From the NCBI RefSeq assembly GCF_008124715.1, contig NZ_VNHO01000008.1, forward strand, positions 35,258-99,257: a DNA stretch of 64,000 nt. The letters are read 5' to 3'. The stretch is from Thermosediminibacter litoriperuensis (GTDB lineage Bacteria; Bacillota; Thermosediminibacteria; Thermosediminibacterales; Thermosediminibacteraceae). Below, one piece after another: positions 26,490 through 34,847 of the stretch. The notes under the pieces were generated by a model. It was not told the DNA's origin. It did no database searches and saw only the letters and a list, made by a program, of their open reading frames with translations. Position numbers and translations under genes: made by a program. Positions within the stretch are counted from its first letter, which is position 1. The number at the start of each line of letters is the position of its first letter.

Positions 26490-26588
26490 ATGGATGAAGA
26501 AAAGGTGCTAGAGCTGGCAAGAATATTACTACGGGAGATGCTGCGCCGGTTCATTACATCCCAATGCCGTATAAATAGAACCGGATGA
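26490..26588 (+). CDS. Possible 32-residue ORF, weak support
   Basis: A short frame MDEEKVLELARILLREML... with no clear ribosome site. A 22-codon frame at 26405-26473 overlaps the end of the deacetylase gene. A third frame ending at 26578 reads GDAAPVHYIPMPYK and looks protein-like. The three pieces could be remnants of one frameshifted small gene. I see no family. Confidence 0.2.
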   Translation: MDEEKVLELARILLREMLRRFITSQCRINRTG

Positions 26589-26610
26589 TAAGCCGTAGGA
26601 GGTGAATTTT

Positions 26611-27189
26611 TTGGACGGCATCCAGGGAATACCTGAGGCGTTTTCGGAGAACAACAGAAAGCTCGAAAACTTTGTTAAACAAATACAGGAAAATTTTACA
26701 AATTCAACCAACATATTAAAGGATATCCAGGATAATCTGCGGCAGATAAAAATCGATGTGGAAAACAGTTTAAAAGAGTTGGAGCTGGAACTATCCCAGA
26801 ACCAAAGCCTGCTCTCCAAATGGCTGGCCGGCTCAAACACCAAATTACAGCAGAAGCAAGTATCCCAGCGAAGGATGGTAATATTGGAGGAATTAAATAA
26901 TCTTGAAAACGCCATCGAACAGCTTATCAACACCCTCACAAGCGAAACGGAAACTTTTACATCTTCTTCCCAGCAGCTGACGCTCGTTTTCAGAGACTTA
27001 GAAAACCGGTTGAAAAACGGCATGAATAACCAGTATACAGTAGTATCCCAGTTAGATCTGAATCCAGTACTGTCAGTTCAGCAGACCATCCAACAGGCCA
27101 TTGATACCCTTAATTCGGCCCAGGCAAATATTGCTCAGAACAGAATATTTAGCCAGATTAGCAGCTCCCTCGATAACGTGCTGCAATAA
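26611..27189 (+). CDS. Coiled-coil protein, uncharacterised
   Basis: About 192 residues, nearly all alpha-helical and rich in Q, N, E, L, I and S, with long heptad stretches through residues 15-140. The C-terminal 38 residues (IQQAIDTLNSAQANIAQNRIF...) resemble the middle of the glutamine-rich protein encoded next (IQQAINALTQAQQSIQANQVF). TTG 26611 lies eight bases after AGGAGG; the GTG at 26602 is part of that site. No signal peptide or membrane segment. A structural or spore-associated role is possible; no family recognised. Confidence 0.6.
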   Translation: MDGIQGIPEAFSENNRKLENFVKQIQENFTNSTNILKDIQDNLRQIKIDVENSLKELELELSQNQSLLSKWLAGSNTKLQQKQVSQRRMVILEELNNLENAIEQLINTLTSETETFTSSSQQLTLVFRDLENRLKNGMNNQYTVVSQLDLNPVLSVQQTIQQAIDTLNSAQANIAQNRIFSQISSSLDNVLQ

Positions 27190-27262
27190 CCATTTTTTTT
27201 TTGTTTAAAACAAATTCCCCCGGGAATATTAAAAAAGAAAATAAATTCAAAGGGGGATAGTT

Positions 27263-27775
27263 ATGACTCATAAAAAGGATTTGAATGAGTATCTCCAGGA
27301 GAAGAAAATAGAGGAGGAAGTCTCCGAAGAAGTATCGCATAGGTTAGACAGGCCCCAGGCGCAAAACCAGCCCCATGGTCAGCAGCAACAGCAGCAGTTG
27401 AGCGGGCAGCAGGCAGCCCAGCAGTTCCAGCAGCTCCTTAACCAGTTGAAGAATCAGGCTCAAAGCCAGCAGCTGCTGACCGACAACCAGGCAAGTCAGG
27501 CTATCCAGCAGGCTATTAATGCTCTTACCCAGGCTCAACAGAGCATTCAGGCGAACCAGGTTTTCTACCAGATGAACCAGCTGCTCGACCAGTTCAACAG
27601 ACAGCTCCAGCAGTTGAACCAGCAATTCGTGGCAGCTATGGGTCACCAGGTCCAGTCCATGCAGACTTTGGCGCAGCAGCCCGGTCAACAGCAGGTGGGA
27701 CAGATTCAGCAGCAAATCCAGCAGCTGCAGCAACAGCAGCAACAGCTTCAGCAGCTCCAGCAGCGGCTACAGTGA
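27263..27775 (+). CDS. Glutamine-rich protein, possibly spore coat
   Basis: 170 residues, with glutamine dominating from residue 35 onward. Tracts include QQQQQQL and a C-terminal IQQQIQQLQQQQQQL run. The first 30 residues are charged (KKDLNEYLQEKKIEEEVSEEV). Residues 75-110 match the C-terminus of the preceding protein. The composition is like that of glutamine-rich spore coat or exosporium proteins in Bacillota, but I cannot name a family. ATG 27263 follows AAGGGGG, and a strong terminator ends the unit. Confidence 0.65.
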   Translation: MTHKKDLNEYLQEKKIEEEVSEEVSHRLDRPQAQNQPHGQQQQQQLSGQQAAQQFQQLLNQLKNQAQSQQLLTDNQASQAIQQAINALTQAQQSIQANQVFYQMNQLLDQFNRQLQQLNQQFVAAMGHQVQSMQTLAQQPGQQQVGQIQQQIQQLQQQQQQLQQLQQRLQ

Positions 27776-27783
27776 TGATTACG

Positions 27784-27812
27784 AGAGAGGTTGTGCCGCA
27801 ACCTCTCTTTTG
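27784..27812 (+). terminator. Terminator after the glutamine-rich gene
   Basis: 10-bp perfect stem AGAGAGGTTG/CAACCTCTCT with a 5-base loop, followed by TTT. Confidence 0.85.
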
Positions 27813-27821
27813 TATTTGCTC

Positions 27822-27849
27822 TTGACATATATTTTCAGTAAAATATAAT
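27822..27849 (+). promoter_or_regulatory. Promoter of the mgtE pair
   Basis: Consensus TTGACA (27822-27827) and TATAAT (27844-27849) with a 16-base spacer. Transcription would start near 27856, leaving a leader of about 210 bases. Confidence 0.85.
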
Positions 27850-27879
27850 TGAAATGCAAGAGTAAATACGACTAAAGCG

Positions 27880-28045
27880 TGCGAATGATCCTTTTTATTA
27901 TACCCTTTCGCATTAGGAAGGGATTTTTTTTTGAAAGGGGGCGGTAAGATGGACGCCGATCCTAGTAATAAGTGTTCTGGTTTAAAACTTAAAATTTGCC
28001 GGGTGGACCATCTTACCGTTTCCGGCGGTAGGATATAACCCCCGG
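27880..28045 (+). promoter_or_regulatory. Structured leader of mgtE, candidate attenuator
   Basis: Two structures stand out. First, CCCTTTC/GGAAGGG (27903-27909 with 27916-27922) followed by a run of nine T's is a terminator-like hairpin. The segment TGCGAA (27880-27885) can instead pair with TTCGCA (27907-27912), which would break the terminator. Second, CGGTAAGATGG (27942-27952) is perfectly complementary to CCATCTTACCG (28008-28018), closing a 55-base loop just before the ribosome site. I do not recognise the M-box (ykoK) sequence motifs here. A magnesium or other ion sensor is inferred from position. Confidence 0.6.
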
Positions 28046-28065
28046 CCTCTTAAGGAGGGAAGGGG

Positions 28066-29424
28066 ATGAAAAATGAAAAGGAAATTGTGCTGTTAAAGCA
28101 GTTGATTCTCGCCAGGAAGACCGACGAAATAAAGGATATACTTTCAAGATTGCATCCCGCCGATATAGCGGAAATTCTTGAAGAGATAAAGGATGAGAAT
28201 AAAAAGGTCTTTTTCAAGCTGCTCGATTCGGAAAAAGCCACGGAAGTTTTGGAAGAGCTGGAGCCGGAAGACAGGATACCGTATATCGAAGCCGTACCCG
28301 AAGCCCAGGTTGTAAAAATCCTGGAAAACATGTCCGTAGACGAAATCATCGACCTCCTCCAGGAAATGCCGGACGAAAAGGTCGAGAAAGTGATCGCCAA
28401 ACTACCGGAGGAATACTACCAAGAGCTGAAATCTCTGATAAAATTAGCCGAAGATTCTGCCGGCGGTATCATGACCACCGATTATGTCTACCTCTTTCAC
28501 GACATAACGGTGGCCGAAGCTATAGAAGTGGTAAGGAAATTCGGCCGCGAAGCTGAAACCATATATTACCTGTATGTCGTCGACCAGGAGAAACACCTCA
28601 CCGGCGTACTCTCCCTGCGGGAGCTCATAGCAGCTCCAAGGCATAAAAAAATCGGCGAGATAATGCACAAGAAGGTAGTTTCCGTACAGGTGGATGAAGA
28701 CCAGGAAGAAGTAGCCAAACTCATATCCAAATACTCGCTGCTGGCACTGCCGGTAGTGGACAGGGAAAACCACCTCCTGGGTATCGTTACAGTAGACGAC
28801 GCGCTGGACATTCTCGAAGAGGAAACTACCGAGGATATTCACAAGCTGGCCGGTATATCGCCCGAAGAAGATATACTCCTCACCACAACCATATGGGGAG
28901 CTGTGAAAAAGCGGCTTCCATGGTTGGTAGTTTGCCTTTTGGGAGATCTACTCTCCGGTGCAGTGATAGACGGTTACTCCAGGGTGCTGGAAAGTGTGGT
29001 GGCGGTGGCCTTCTTCATACCCGTGCTCATGGCTACCGGCGGAAACGCGGGCACCCAGTCTCTTGCTCTGTCCGTAAGAGGTCTCGCCACGGGTGAAATA
29101 AACAGGAAGAACGTCATAAAATTTCTGAGCGGAGAAACCATGGCCGGAATGCTGGTGGGGCTTTCCTGCGGCGTGATTCTTGCCTTGATCGCAGCCGTTT
29201 GGCAGAAGGATTTTTACCTGAGTTTTGTGGTGGGGTCTTCCATGGGTATAGCTCTGATGATATCGGCCTTTGTAGGGGTCTTAATCCCGATGGTGTTCAA
29301 TTGGATGAACGTTGATCCAGCCGTAGCTTCTGGGCCATTTATAACCACAATAATAGATGTTACGGCACTCTTGATTTACTTTGCCCTTACCATGAAGTTC
29401 CTGGGTCTGAGAACAGCGGTATAG
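28066..29424 (+). CDS. mgtE: MgtE magnesium channel (first copy)
   Basis: Mg2+-selective channel of the inner membrane, 452 residues. An N-terminal superhelical domain (HPADIAEILEEI repeats, residues 25-130) and a CBS pair (about 135-260) form the cytoplasmic magnesium sensor. Five transmembrane helices follow. GGNAGTQSLALSVRGLATGE is the pore-lining signature (written here in its 20-residue core), and an aspartate lies in the last helix pair (TTIIDVTALL). ATG 28066 follows GGAGGGAAGGGG. A second copy begins 14 bases after the stop. Confidence 0.95.
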   Translation: MKNEKEIVLLKQLILARKTDEIKDILSRLHPADIAEILEEIKDENKKVFFKLLDSEKATEVLEELEPEDRIPYIEAVPEAQVVKILENMSVDEIIDLLQEMPDEKVEKVIAKLPEEYYQELKSLIKLAEDSAGGIMTTDYVYLFHDITVAEAIEVVRKFGREAETIYYLYVVDQEKHLTGVLSLRELIAAPRHKKIGEIMHKKVVSVQVDEDQEEVAKLISKYSLLALPVVDRENHLLGIVTVDDALDILEEETTEDIHKLAGISPEEDILLTTTIWGAVKKRLPWLVVCLLGDLLSGAVIDGYSRVLESVVAVAFFIPVLMATGGNAGTQSLALSVRGLATGEINRKNVIKFLSGETMAGMLVGLSCGVILALIAAVWQKDFYLSFVVGSSMGIALMISAFVGVLIPMVFNWMNVDPAVASGPFITTIIDVTALLIYFALTMKFLGLRTAV

Positions 29425-29438
29425 GAGGTGGCGCGCCA

Positions 29439-30782
29439 ATGGCAATGGGCTTTCATGCGGACGAAATCAGGCAATTAATAAAAAAGGGCAATTTTGTCGA
29501 ACTGACCGAACTGCTGAAAGACAGCCACCCCGTCGACATTGCCGAGCTGTTTAACGAACTGGATCCCCAGGAATACCTTTGCGTATTCAAACGCCTTGAA
29601 TTCAGCACTGCCAGGGATGTGCTGGAAGAACTGGACCCGGAAAAAATAACCTTTATACTGACTAACATTAAACTCCAGTACGCAGCCCTACTAATCCGGG
29701 AAATGTCCTCCGACGATGTGGCCGACTACCTGGGCATGCTGCCCGAAAACATCCGCCAGAATTTCCTGTACCTCTTGAAAAATCAGGACCAGAAAGATAT
29801 TAGGACATTGCTTTCGTACCCAGAAACCAGCGCCGGCGGCAGGATGACCACCGACTTCATAGCCTTTCCAAAGGACATGAAGGCCGAGGAGGCTCTGAAC
29901 AAACTGGCGGAACTGGCTCCCGATGCAGAGATGATATATTACGTCTATGTGGTAGACCATAAGGGTAAACTGTTGGGAGTTGTCTCCCTCAGGGACCTGG
30001 TGCTTTCCGCCCCGCATACGCCTCTAGGTGGGATAATGAACACCGATGTAAAGAAGGTACTGGCTAGCCAGGACCAGGAGGAAGTAACGAGACTCATGGA
30101 GAAATACGGATTTCTCGCTCTGCCGGTGGTGGATGAGGAGGGTGTCCTTTTAGGTATAGTAACTGTGGACGATGTCATGGATGTGGTGGAGGAAGAAGCT
30201 ACAGAGGATATCCTTAAGATGGTGGGTACCGAAGAAGAAATAGATCCCGAGCGAAGTTCACCCTGGTACCGCGCCCGCAGGAGGCTGCCCTGGATACTGG
30301 TGGCCCTTTTCGGTGAAATAATATCGGGAAATGTTATAAAAAATTTCTCCGAAGCCCTTCAGGCTTTGGTTGCCCTGTCTTTTTTTATCCCGCTGCTGAT
30401 GGATATGGGAGGCAACGTCGGCACCCAGTCGGCGGCGATAGTCGTCAGGGGTCTTGCTACAGGTGAAGTCAATCCGGAGGCCCTGTGGAAAAACCTACTT
30501 CGGGAAACCGGGGTAGGGGTGGTGCTGGGCTTAATAAACGGTGCGATGGTGGCGGTTATAGCGTATATATGGCAGGGCATGCCGGCCCTGGGACTGGTCG
30601 TTGGCATATCCATGGTATTGAACCTGACTATCGCCGCTCTTCTGGGCACATTCATACCGCTGATGTGGAATAAACTGGGGCGCGACCCTGCTGTAACTTC
30701 GGGTCCTTTCGTGACGACCCTCCTCGACATAATCGGGCTGTTCGTATATTTCAGCACCGCCCTGTGGATATTGAAGCTATGA
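29439..30782 (+). CDS. mgtE: MgtE magnesium channel (second copy)
   Basis: A 447-residue paralogue with the same layout: helical N domain (HPVDIAELFNELDP), CBS pair (about 140-255) and five-helix channel with GGNVGTQSAAIVVRGLATGE (20-residue core) and TTLLDIIGLF. The two copies differ throughout, so the duplication is not recent. Both could form homodimers, or one could assemble with the other. AGGAGGTGG precedes ATG 29439. A bidirectional terminator follows. Confidence 0.95.
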   Translation: MAMGFHADEIRQLIKKGNFVELTELLKDSHPVDIAELFNELDPQEYLCVFKRLEFSTARDVLEELDPEKITFILTNIKLQYAALLIREMSSDDVADYLGMLPENIRQNFLYLLKNQDQKDIRTLLSYPETSAGGRMTTDFIAFPKDMKAEEALNKLAELAPDAEMIYYVYVVDHKGKLLGVVSLRDLVLSAPHTPLGGIMNTDVKKVLASQDQEEVTRLMEKYGFLALPVVDEEGVLLGIVTVDDVMDVVEEEATEDILKMVGTEEEIDPERSSPWYRARRRLPWILVALFGEIISGNVIKNFSEALQALVALSFFIPLLMDMGGNVGTQSAAIVVRGLATGEVNPEALWKNLLRETGVGVVLGLINGAMVAVIAYIWQGMPALGLVVGISMVLNLTIAALLGTFIPLMWNKLGRDPAVTSGPFVTTLLDIIGLFVYFSTALWILKL

Positions 30783-30783
30783 G

Positions 30784-30826
30784 TAAATAACCCCCCTCGC
30801 CTCGAAAAGAGGAAGGGGGTTTATTT
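30784..30826. terminator. Bidirectional terminator
   Basis: TAAATAACCCCC and GGGGGTTTATTTA pair across a CCTC-GAAAA-GAGG inner hairpin between convergent genes. It carries T-rich tails on both strands. Confidence 0.82.
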
Positions 30827-31997
30827 ACATCACCTGGAGCATTAGGAATTTCAGGTAACGGGTTTCCTCCGACGCCGCTAAAATCGGGTGATCTTTCGCT
30901 TGGGTGCGGCTTTCTATGATCCTCAGGTTAACCCGGGCATCCCAGGCTGCAGATTCTATTATTTTCCAGAATAAGGCTTCATCCACATGATGGGAACAGG
31001 ACGATGTTATCAGGAACCCACCGGGCTTCAGGAGTTTTAGACTTCTCAGGTTTATCTCCTTGTAGCCCCTGATGGCGCTTTCCAGTGCCTGCTTATTTTT
31101 AGCGAAGGCAGGTGGATCCAGTATAACTACGTCAAATTTTTTCCCGTTGTTATAAAACTGCCTCAGGACGTCGAAGGCGTTTCCCTCCTGAAACTCACAA
31201 ATATCGTCGAGACCGTTTAAGACAGCGTTTTCTCTGGCAAGCTCTACGGCGTCTCTTGACGAGTCGAAGGCCAGTACTTTTTTAGCCCCGTAGCGGGCGG
31301 CCGAAAGAGCGAAGGAGCCGGTGTAACAAAAGCATTCCAGCACCTCGGCTCCCTTCACCAGAGGTTCGATGGCCCGCCGGTTTTCCTTTTGATCGAAAAA
31401 GTATCCGGTTTTCTGGCCGTTAATGACGTCGACGTACAGTTTAAGGCCGTTTTCTTCTATGATTATTCTTTCGGGCACCTCTCCGTAAAGGCAACCCTTA
31501 ACCTGGGGAAGGCCTTCCAGTTCTCGTACCGGGGCGTCGTTTCTCTCGTAGATGCCGCGTGGTTCAAAAATTTCCTTGAGAATATCCACTATAACGCCTT
31601 TAAACCTTTCCATGCCAAGGGCCAGAGTTTGAATTACAAATACGTCCTCAAATTTGTCTACGATAAGTGCCGGCAGCAAATCGGCTTCGCCGTAAACCAG
31701 CCTGAAGCTCCCGGTAAAACCCAGTTTTTCCCGGTGCGACAGGGCATCGAGTATCCTCTTCTTAAAAAAATCCCTGTCGATTGCCTCGTCCTTATTCCTT
31801 GTTAAAAACCTTACGGTGATCTGGGACCTCGGGTTTATATAGCCTTTACCCAGGAATTTCCCCCTGTGATCGTATACTTCGACAATGTCTCCGGGGCTGA
31901 AATTACCCTGAATTTTTTCGATTTCGGTTCTGAAAACCCACGGATGCCCTTTTTCTATTCGCTTGCTGCGGTTAGCGGTCAAAATAACTTTAGTCAA
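30825..31997 (-). CDS. rlmI: rRNA cytosine-C5-methyltransferase family (RlmI-like)
   Basis: 390 residues of the class I SAM-dependent methyltransferases with an N-terminal PUA domain that modify 23S rRNA (RlmI/YccW group). PUA: residues 1-75, with RSKRIEKGHPWVFRTEI. Methyltransferase: VLECFCYTGSFALSAA (near residue 218) binds SAM, DVVILDPPAFAKNK (near 289) is the catalytic motif, and LKPGGFLITSSCSHHV follows. TTG 31997 lies 10 bases after GGAGG. Whether it makes m5C1962 exactly as in E. coli is not shown by sequence. Confidence 0.88.
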   Translation of the reverse strand: MTKVILTANRSKRIEKGHPWVFRTEIEKIQGNFSPGDIVEVYDHRGKFLGKGYINPRSQITVRFLTRNKDEAIDRDFFKKRILDALSHREKLGFTGSFRLVYGEADLLPALIVDKFEDVFVIQTLALGMERFKGVIVDILKEIFEPRGIYERNDAPVRELEGLPQVKGCLYGEVPERIIIEENGLKLYVDVINGQKTGYFFDQKENRRAIEPLVKGAEVLECFCYTGSFALSAARYGAKKVLAFDSSRDAVELARENAVLNGLDDICEFQEGNAFDVLRQFYNNGKKFDVVILDPPAFAKNKQALESAIRGYKEINLRSLKLLKPGGFLITSSCSHHVDEALFWKIIESAAWDARVNLRIIESRTQAKDHPILAASEETRYLKFLMLQVM

Positions 31998-32020
31998 TTC
32001 GTTATTACCTCCAGTTAAGT

Positions 32021-32356
32021 TTATTTTTCCAGATCCAGGTCCACGGCTCTGGCGATGATCTTCTGTATATCGGCCATGAGGACCAGGAAGCGGTTTTCCG
32101 CTTCAAGGTACTTCCTTATACCCGAGTGGCAGGAAACGATATTATAAAGGTTTTCAAGCTCTTTTTCTGCTTCTTCGGAGGGTTTACCCGAAAGCCTCAG
32201 GGCTTCCACTTCCAGCTGTTTTGTCCTTAAATCCTTCAGCATCCCCTCCGCTTGGGGATCTTTTTTTAGCTCTTCTCTAGCCTTTTTGAATTCCAGGTAT
32301 TCCGGAGAGCCGGACAGCGCCCGGGCCAGCTCATGAGCGGCGTCGTATACGTTCAC
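32021..32356 (-). CDS. YlbF/YmcA family regulator
   Basis: 111 residues, all helical, with the YlbF-family pattern ALSGSPEYLEFKKAREELKKD and a later QLEVEALRLSGK. In Bacillus subtilis, YlbF, YmcA and YaaT form a complex that speeds Spo0A phosphorylation and RNase Y-linked mRNA processing, with roles in sporulation, competence and biofilm. GTG 32356 follows GGAGGTGAATCACG. It overlaps the HAD gene by 26 bases, so translation is likely coupled. Confidence 0.82.
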   Translation of the reverse strand: MNVYDAAHELARALSGSPEYLEFKKAREELKKDPQAEGMLKDLRTKQLEVEALRLSGKPSEEAEKELENLYNIVSCHSGIRKYLEAENRFLVLMADIQKIIARAVDLDLEK

Positions 32357-33068
32357 CGTGATTCACCTCCAGGGATTTTATGAAATAGAATAAATCCTCG
32401 AGAGTGCCCGAATAATCGGGGTTTGGTTTCCGGTTATTCCTGTTTATCATGTGGTCGGTAACCAGGAACGTCTTTATGCCCAGCTCTGCCGCTATCAGGT
32501 CCTCATCTACATCGTTGCCTACCATTACGCATTCCCGAGGGTCTGCACCGATAATGTTCAGGATTTCTCCATAGTATTCCACATGGGGTTTGGCGAAATG
32601 CATGTTCTCGTACGTCGTGATAAGCCTGTAGGGGATATTGTCGGCATTTATCCAGCGAAGCCTTTCGCGTATTGCTATTTCGGGAAAGATTGGGTTGGTG
32701 GCTATGACCAGTTCGTAACCCAGCCTTTCGGCCTCTTTTAAAATACGGTAGGGTAAGGGGTTTTTCTTAACAACTCTACAGAGGTCCGGGAATTTTCGTA
32801 TATAAAATTCATCCACCCTGGACAGTACCGCAGTTTTGTCGCAATCGAGGCTTTTAAAAAAATGTTCCCAGAAGACTTCCTTGTTAGTTTTTGAAGGGTC
32901 CAGGTTGTGGATCATGGCGTAAGTGGAGTCTATGAGCTTTTTTACGAAAAGCTCGGGTGGTATCAAATCTTTAAGCTCATAGGAGAGCATTTTCATGTAG
33001 TTTCCGATGAATTCGTCGGTATCGAGCGGAAGCAGAGTGCCGTCCAGATCAAAGAGCAGGGTTCTCAT
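32331..33068 (-). CDS. HAD-family hydrolase
   Basis: 245 residues of the haloacid dehalogenase superfamily. Motif I LLFDLDGTLLPLD is at the N-terminus, motif II LVIATNP near residue 125, and motif IV MVGNDVDEDLIAAE near 185. A large helical cap lies between motifs I and II. The type suggests phosphoglycolate phosphatase-like or nucleotidase-like activity; substrate unknown. First gene of the minus-strand group HAD-ylbF-rlmI. Confidence 0.85.
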   Translation of the reverse strand: MRTLLFDLDGTLLPLDTDEFIGNYMKMLSYELKDLIPPELFVKKLIDSTYAMIHNLDPSKTNKEVFWEHFFKSLDCDKTAVLSRVDEFYIRKFPDLCRVVKKNPLPYRILKEAERLGYELVIATNPIFPEIAIRERLRWINADNIPYRLITTYENMHFAKPHVEYYGEILNIIGADPRECVMVGNDVDEDLIAAELGIKTFLVTDHMINRNNRKPNPDYSGTLEDLFYFIKSLEVNHGERIRRRS

Positions 33069-33161
33069 CTAAATTCCTCCCCTGTTATGTAGCTTTAGAT
33101 TTTAATAAATTAAAAATTACTTCACTGCAAAAACTTTATTTATGTAGTGAAAAAATAGATT

Positions 33162-33189
33162 TTGACACATTTACAAATTATATTATACT
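33162..33189 (+). promoter_or_regulatory. Promoter of the PHP-rapZ-yvcK-whiA run
   Basis: TTGACA (33162-33167) and TATACT (33184-33189), 16-base spacer. An inverted repeat TTCACT/AGTGAA (33121-33126 with 33146-33151) just upstream could be an operator. Confidence 0.75.
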
Positions 33190-33210
33190 ATTACAGAGGA
33201 GGCTAAGTCG

Positions 33211-33981
33211 ATGAAATTATGGGCCGATTTTCACACCCATACCCGTTACAGCCACGGAAGGGGTACCATAAGGGACAATGTGGAAGCGGCGGTTAGAAAA
33301 GGATTAAAGGTGGTTGGCATATCGGAACACGGTCCGGCAAATATAGGAATGGGACCCGGGCTGGACGATTTTAAAAAAATGAAAGAGGAAATTGAGAGTT
33401 TAAGAGAGGAATATAATAATATTACCATATTGCTCGGGTGTGAAGCAAATGTAATAAGTCTTGACGGAAAGCTGGATATACCGGAAAGGGTGCTGGACGA
33501 GCTGGATTATGTAATGGTGGGGCTGCATCCGCTGGTATGGACCAAGACCTTTAAAGACGGCTACCATATATTTTTTGAAAATTTTATAGCTAGGTGCCTG
33601 CAGCAATTTAAACCTAAAATCATGGAACAAAATACCCGGGCGCTGATCAACGCCATAAAAAACTATAGGGTACACATAATAACCCACCCGGGACTTCACC
33701 TTCCCATAGACACCGCAGCATTAGCCGAGGCCGCGGCCGGCTGCCGTACGGCCATGGAAATAAACGCGGGCCACGGGTACATGACCGAAGAATACGTGAA
33801 AATAGCAAAAAGTTATGGCGTAAAATTCGCCATAGGAAGCGACGCCCACAGCCCCGAAGAGGTGGGAGAACTAAAGAGAGGCATTGAAATAGCCCTTAAA
33901 GCCGGACTCAGTGAGCTAGATGTTATAAACGCCGGCAGGAATCAGGAGGAGAGCTTATGGAGGAAGACATCAGGTTTATAA
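33211..33981 (+). CDS. PHP-domain protein
   Basis: 256 residues. [37 protein letters not shown] and the C-terminal [12 protein letters not shown] form the PHP metal site. It shares overall plan and the GxEANxxxxDGxLDxPE segment with the protein at 18963, so the two are paralogues. It opens the rapZ cluster and overlaps rapZ by 25 bases. Members near rapZ are common in Clostridia; the substrate is not known. Confidence 0.85.
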   Translation: MKLWADFHTHTRYSHGRGTIRDNVEAAVRKGLKVVGISEHGPANIGMGPGLDDFKKMKEEIESLREEYNNITILLGCEANVISLDGKLDIPERVLDELDYVMVGLHPLVWTKTFKDGYHIFFENFIARCLQQFKPKIMEQNTRALINAIKNYRVHIITHPGLHLPIDTAALAEAAAGCRTAMEINAGHGYMTEEYVKIAKSYGVKFAIGSDAHSPEEVGELKRGIEIALKAGLSELDVINAGRNQEESLWRKTSGL

Positions 33982-34847
33982 TAATAACCGGTCTTTCGGG
34001 TGCAGGGAGGACCCTCGCGCTCAGAGTATTCGAAGACCACGGGTACTTCTGCGTCGACAATCTACCGCCGGCGCTCATACCGAAATTTGCGGAATTATGC
34101 AGCCAGAGCAGGAAGAGGATAAATAAGATCGCGCTAGTCATAGATATAAGAGGAGGAGACTTTTTCGACCACCTTTTTGAAAGCCTTAAAACCCTTAAGA
34201 GTATGGGATACCCTTATGAGATCCTGTTTCTCGACGCCTCCGACGAAGTTCTAATAAAACGCTATAAGGAGAGCCGGCGGCGCCATCCGCTGGCCCTGGA
34301 CAAGAGGATAATAGAGGGGATAAACCTGGAGAGGAAGAAGCTCGACCCCCTCAAGGCTAATTCGGATGTCATAATAGATACCTCCCATAGAACCCCCGCC
34401 CAGCTGAAGGAAGAAATAGTCAGGAGATTCATAGAAACCGAAAAAGAAACGGGCTTATTAATTAACATCGTTTCCTTTGGGTTCAAACTGGGCATTCCCC
34501 TGGATGCAGACCTGGTTTTTGACGTGAGATTCCTGCCCAACCCGTTTTACGTGGATGAACTGCGGCCTCTGTCCGGAAACGACCCGCAGGTGAAAGATTT
34601 TGTCATGAAGTGGCCGGAGAGCCGGAAATTTCTGGATAAACTTTTCGACCTCATACAATTTCTTATACCCTGCTATATCCGCGAGGGCAAATCTCAACTG
34701 GTGATAGCCATAGGCTGTACCGGCGGAAGGCACAGGTCGGTGGCAATGGCCAATGAACTCACAGCACTCTTGAGGAATCAGGGGTATAAAGTAATAATAG
34801 ATCACAGGGACGAAAACGATAGCCGGGGTGAGAAATGTGAACCCTAA
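33957..34847 (+). CDS. rapZ: RNase adapter/nucleotide-binding protein RapZ
   Basis: 296 residues (YvcJ in Bacillus). [16 protein letters not shown] near residue 13 is the Walker A segment (GRT rather than the usual GKS/GKT), VDNLPPALI follows, and the C-terminal half has the [19 protein letters not shown] and [15 protein letters not shown] signatures. In enterobacteria RapZ directs RNase E to GlmZ; in Firmicutes the role is less clear, with links to competence and cell-wall precursors. ATG 33957 follows GGAGGAG. yvcK overlaps its end. Confidence 0.93.
   Translation: MEEDIRFIIITGLSGAGRTLALRVFEDHGYFCVDNLPPALIPKFAELCSQSRKRINKIALVIDIRGGDFFDHLFESLKTLKSMGYPYEILFLDASDEVLIKRYKESRRRHPLALDKRIIEGINLERKKLDPLKANSDVIIDTSHRTPAQLKEEIVRRFIETEKETGLLINIVSFGFKLGIPLDADLVFDVRFLPNPFYVDELRPLSGNDPQVKDFVMKWPESRKFLDKLFDLIQFLIPCYIREGKSQLVIAIGCTGGRHRSVAMANELTALLRNQGYKVIIDHRDENDSRGEKCEP

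Noticed and set aside
27344..27742. Leucine-rich frame on the minus strand of the glutamine-rich gene
   Set aside because: CAG/CAA repeats give leucine codons on the opposite strand; there is no ribosome site and the plus-strand gene has one.
27703..27772. CRISPR or tandem DNA repeat suggested by CAG-rich sequence
   Set aside because: The repeat is triplet coding for glutamine within a reading frame, with no spacers.
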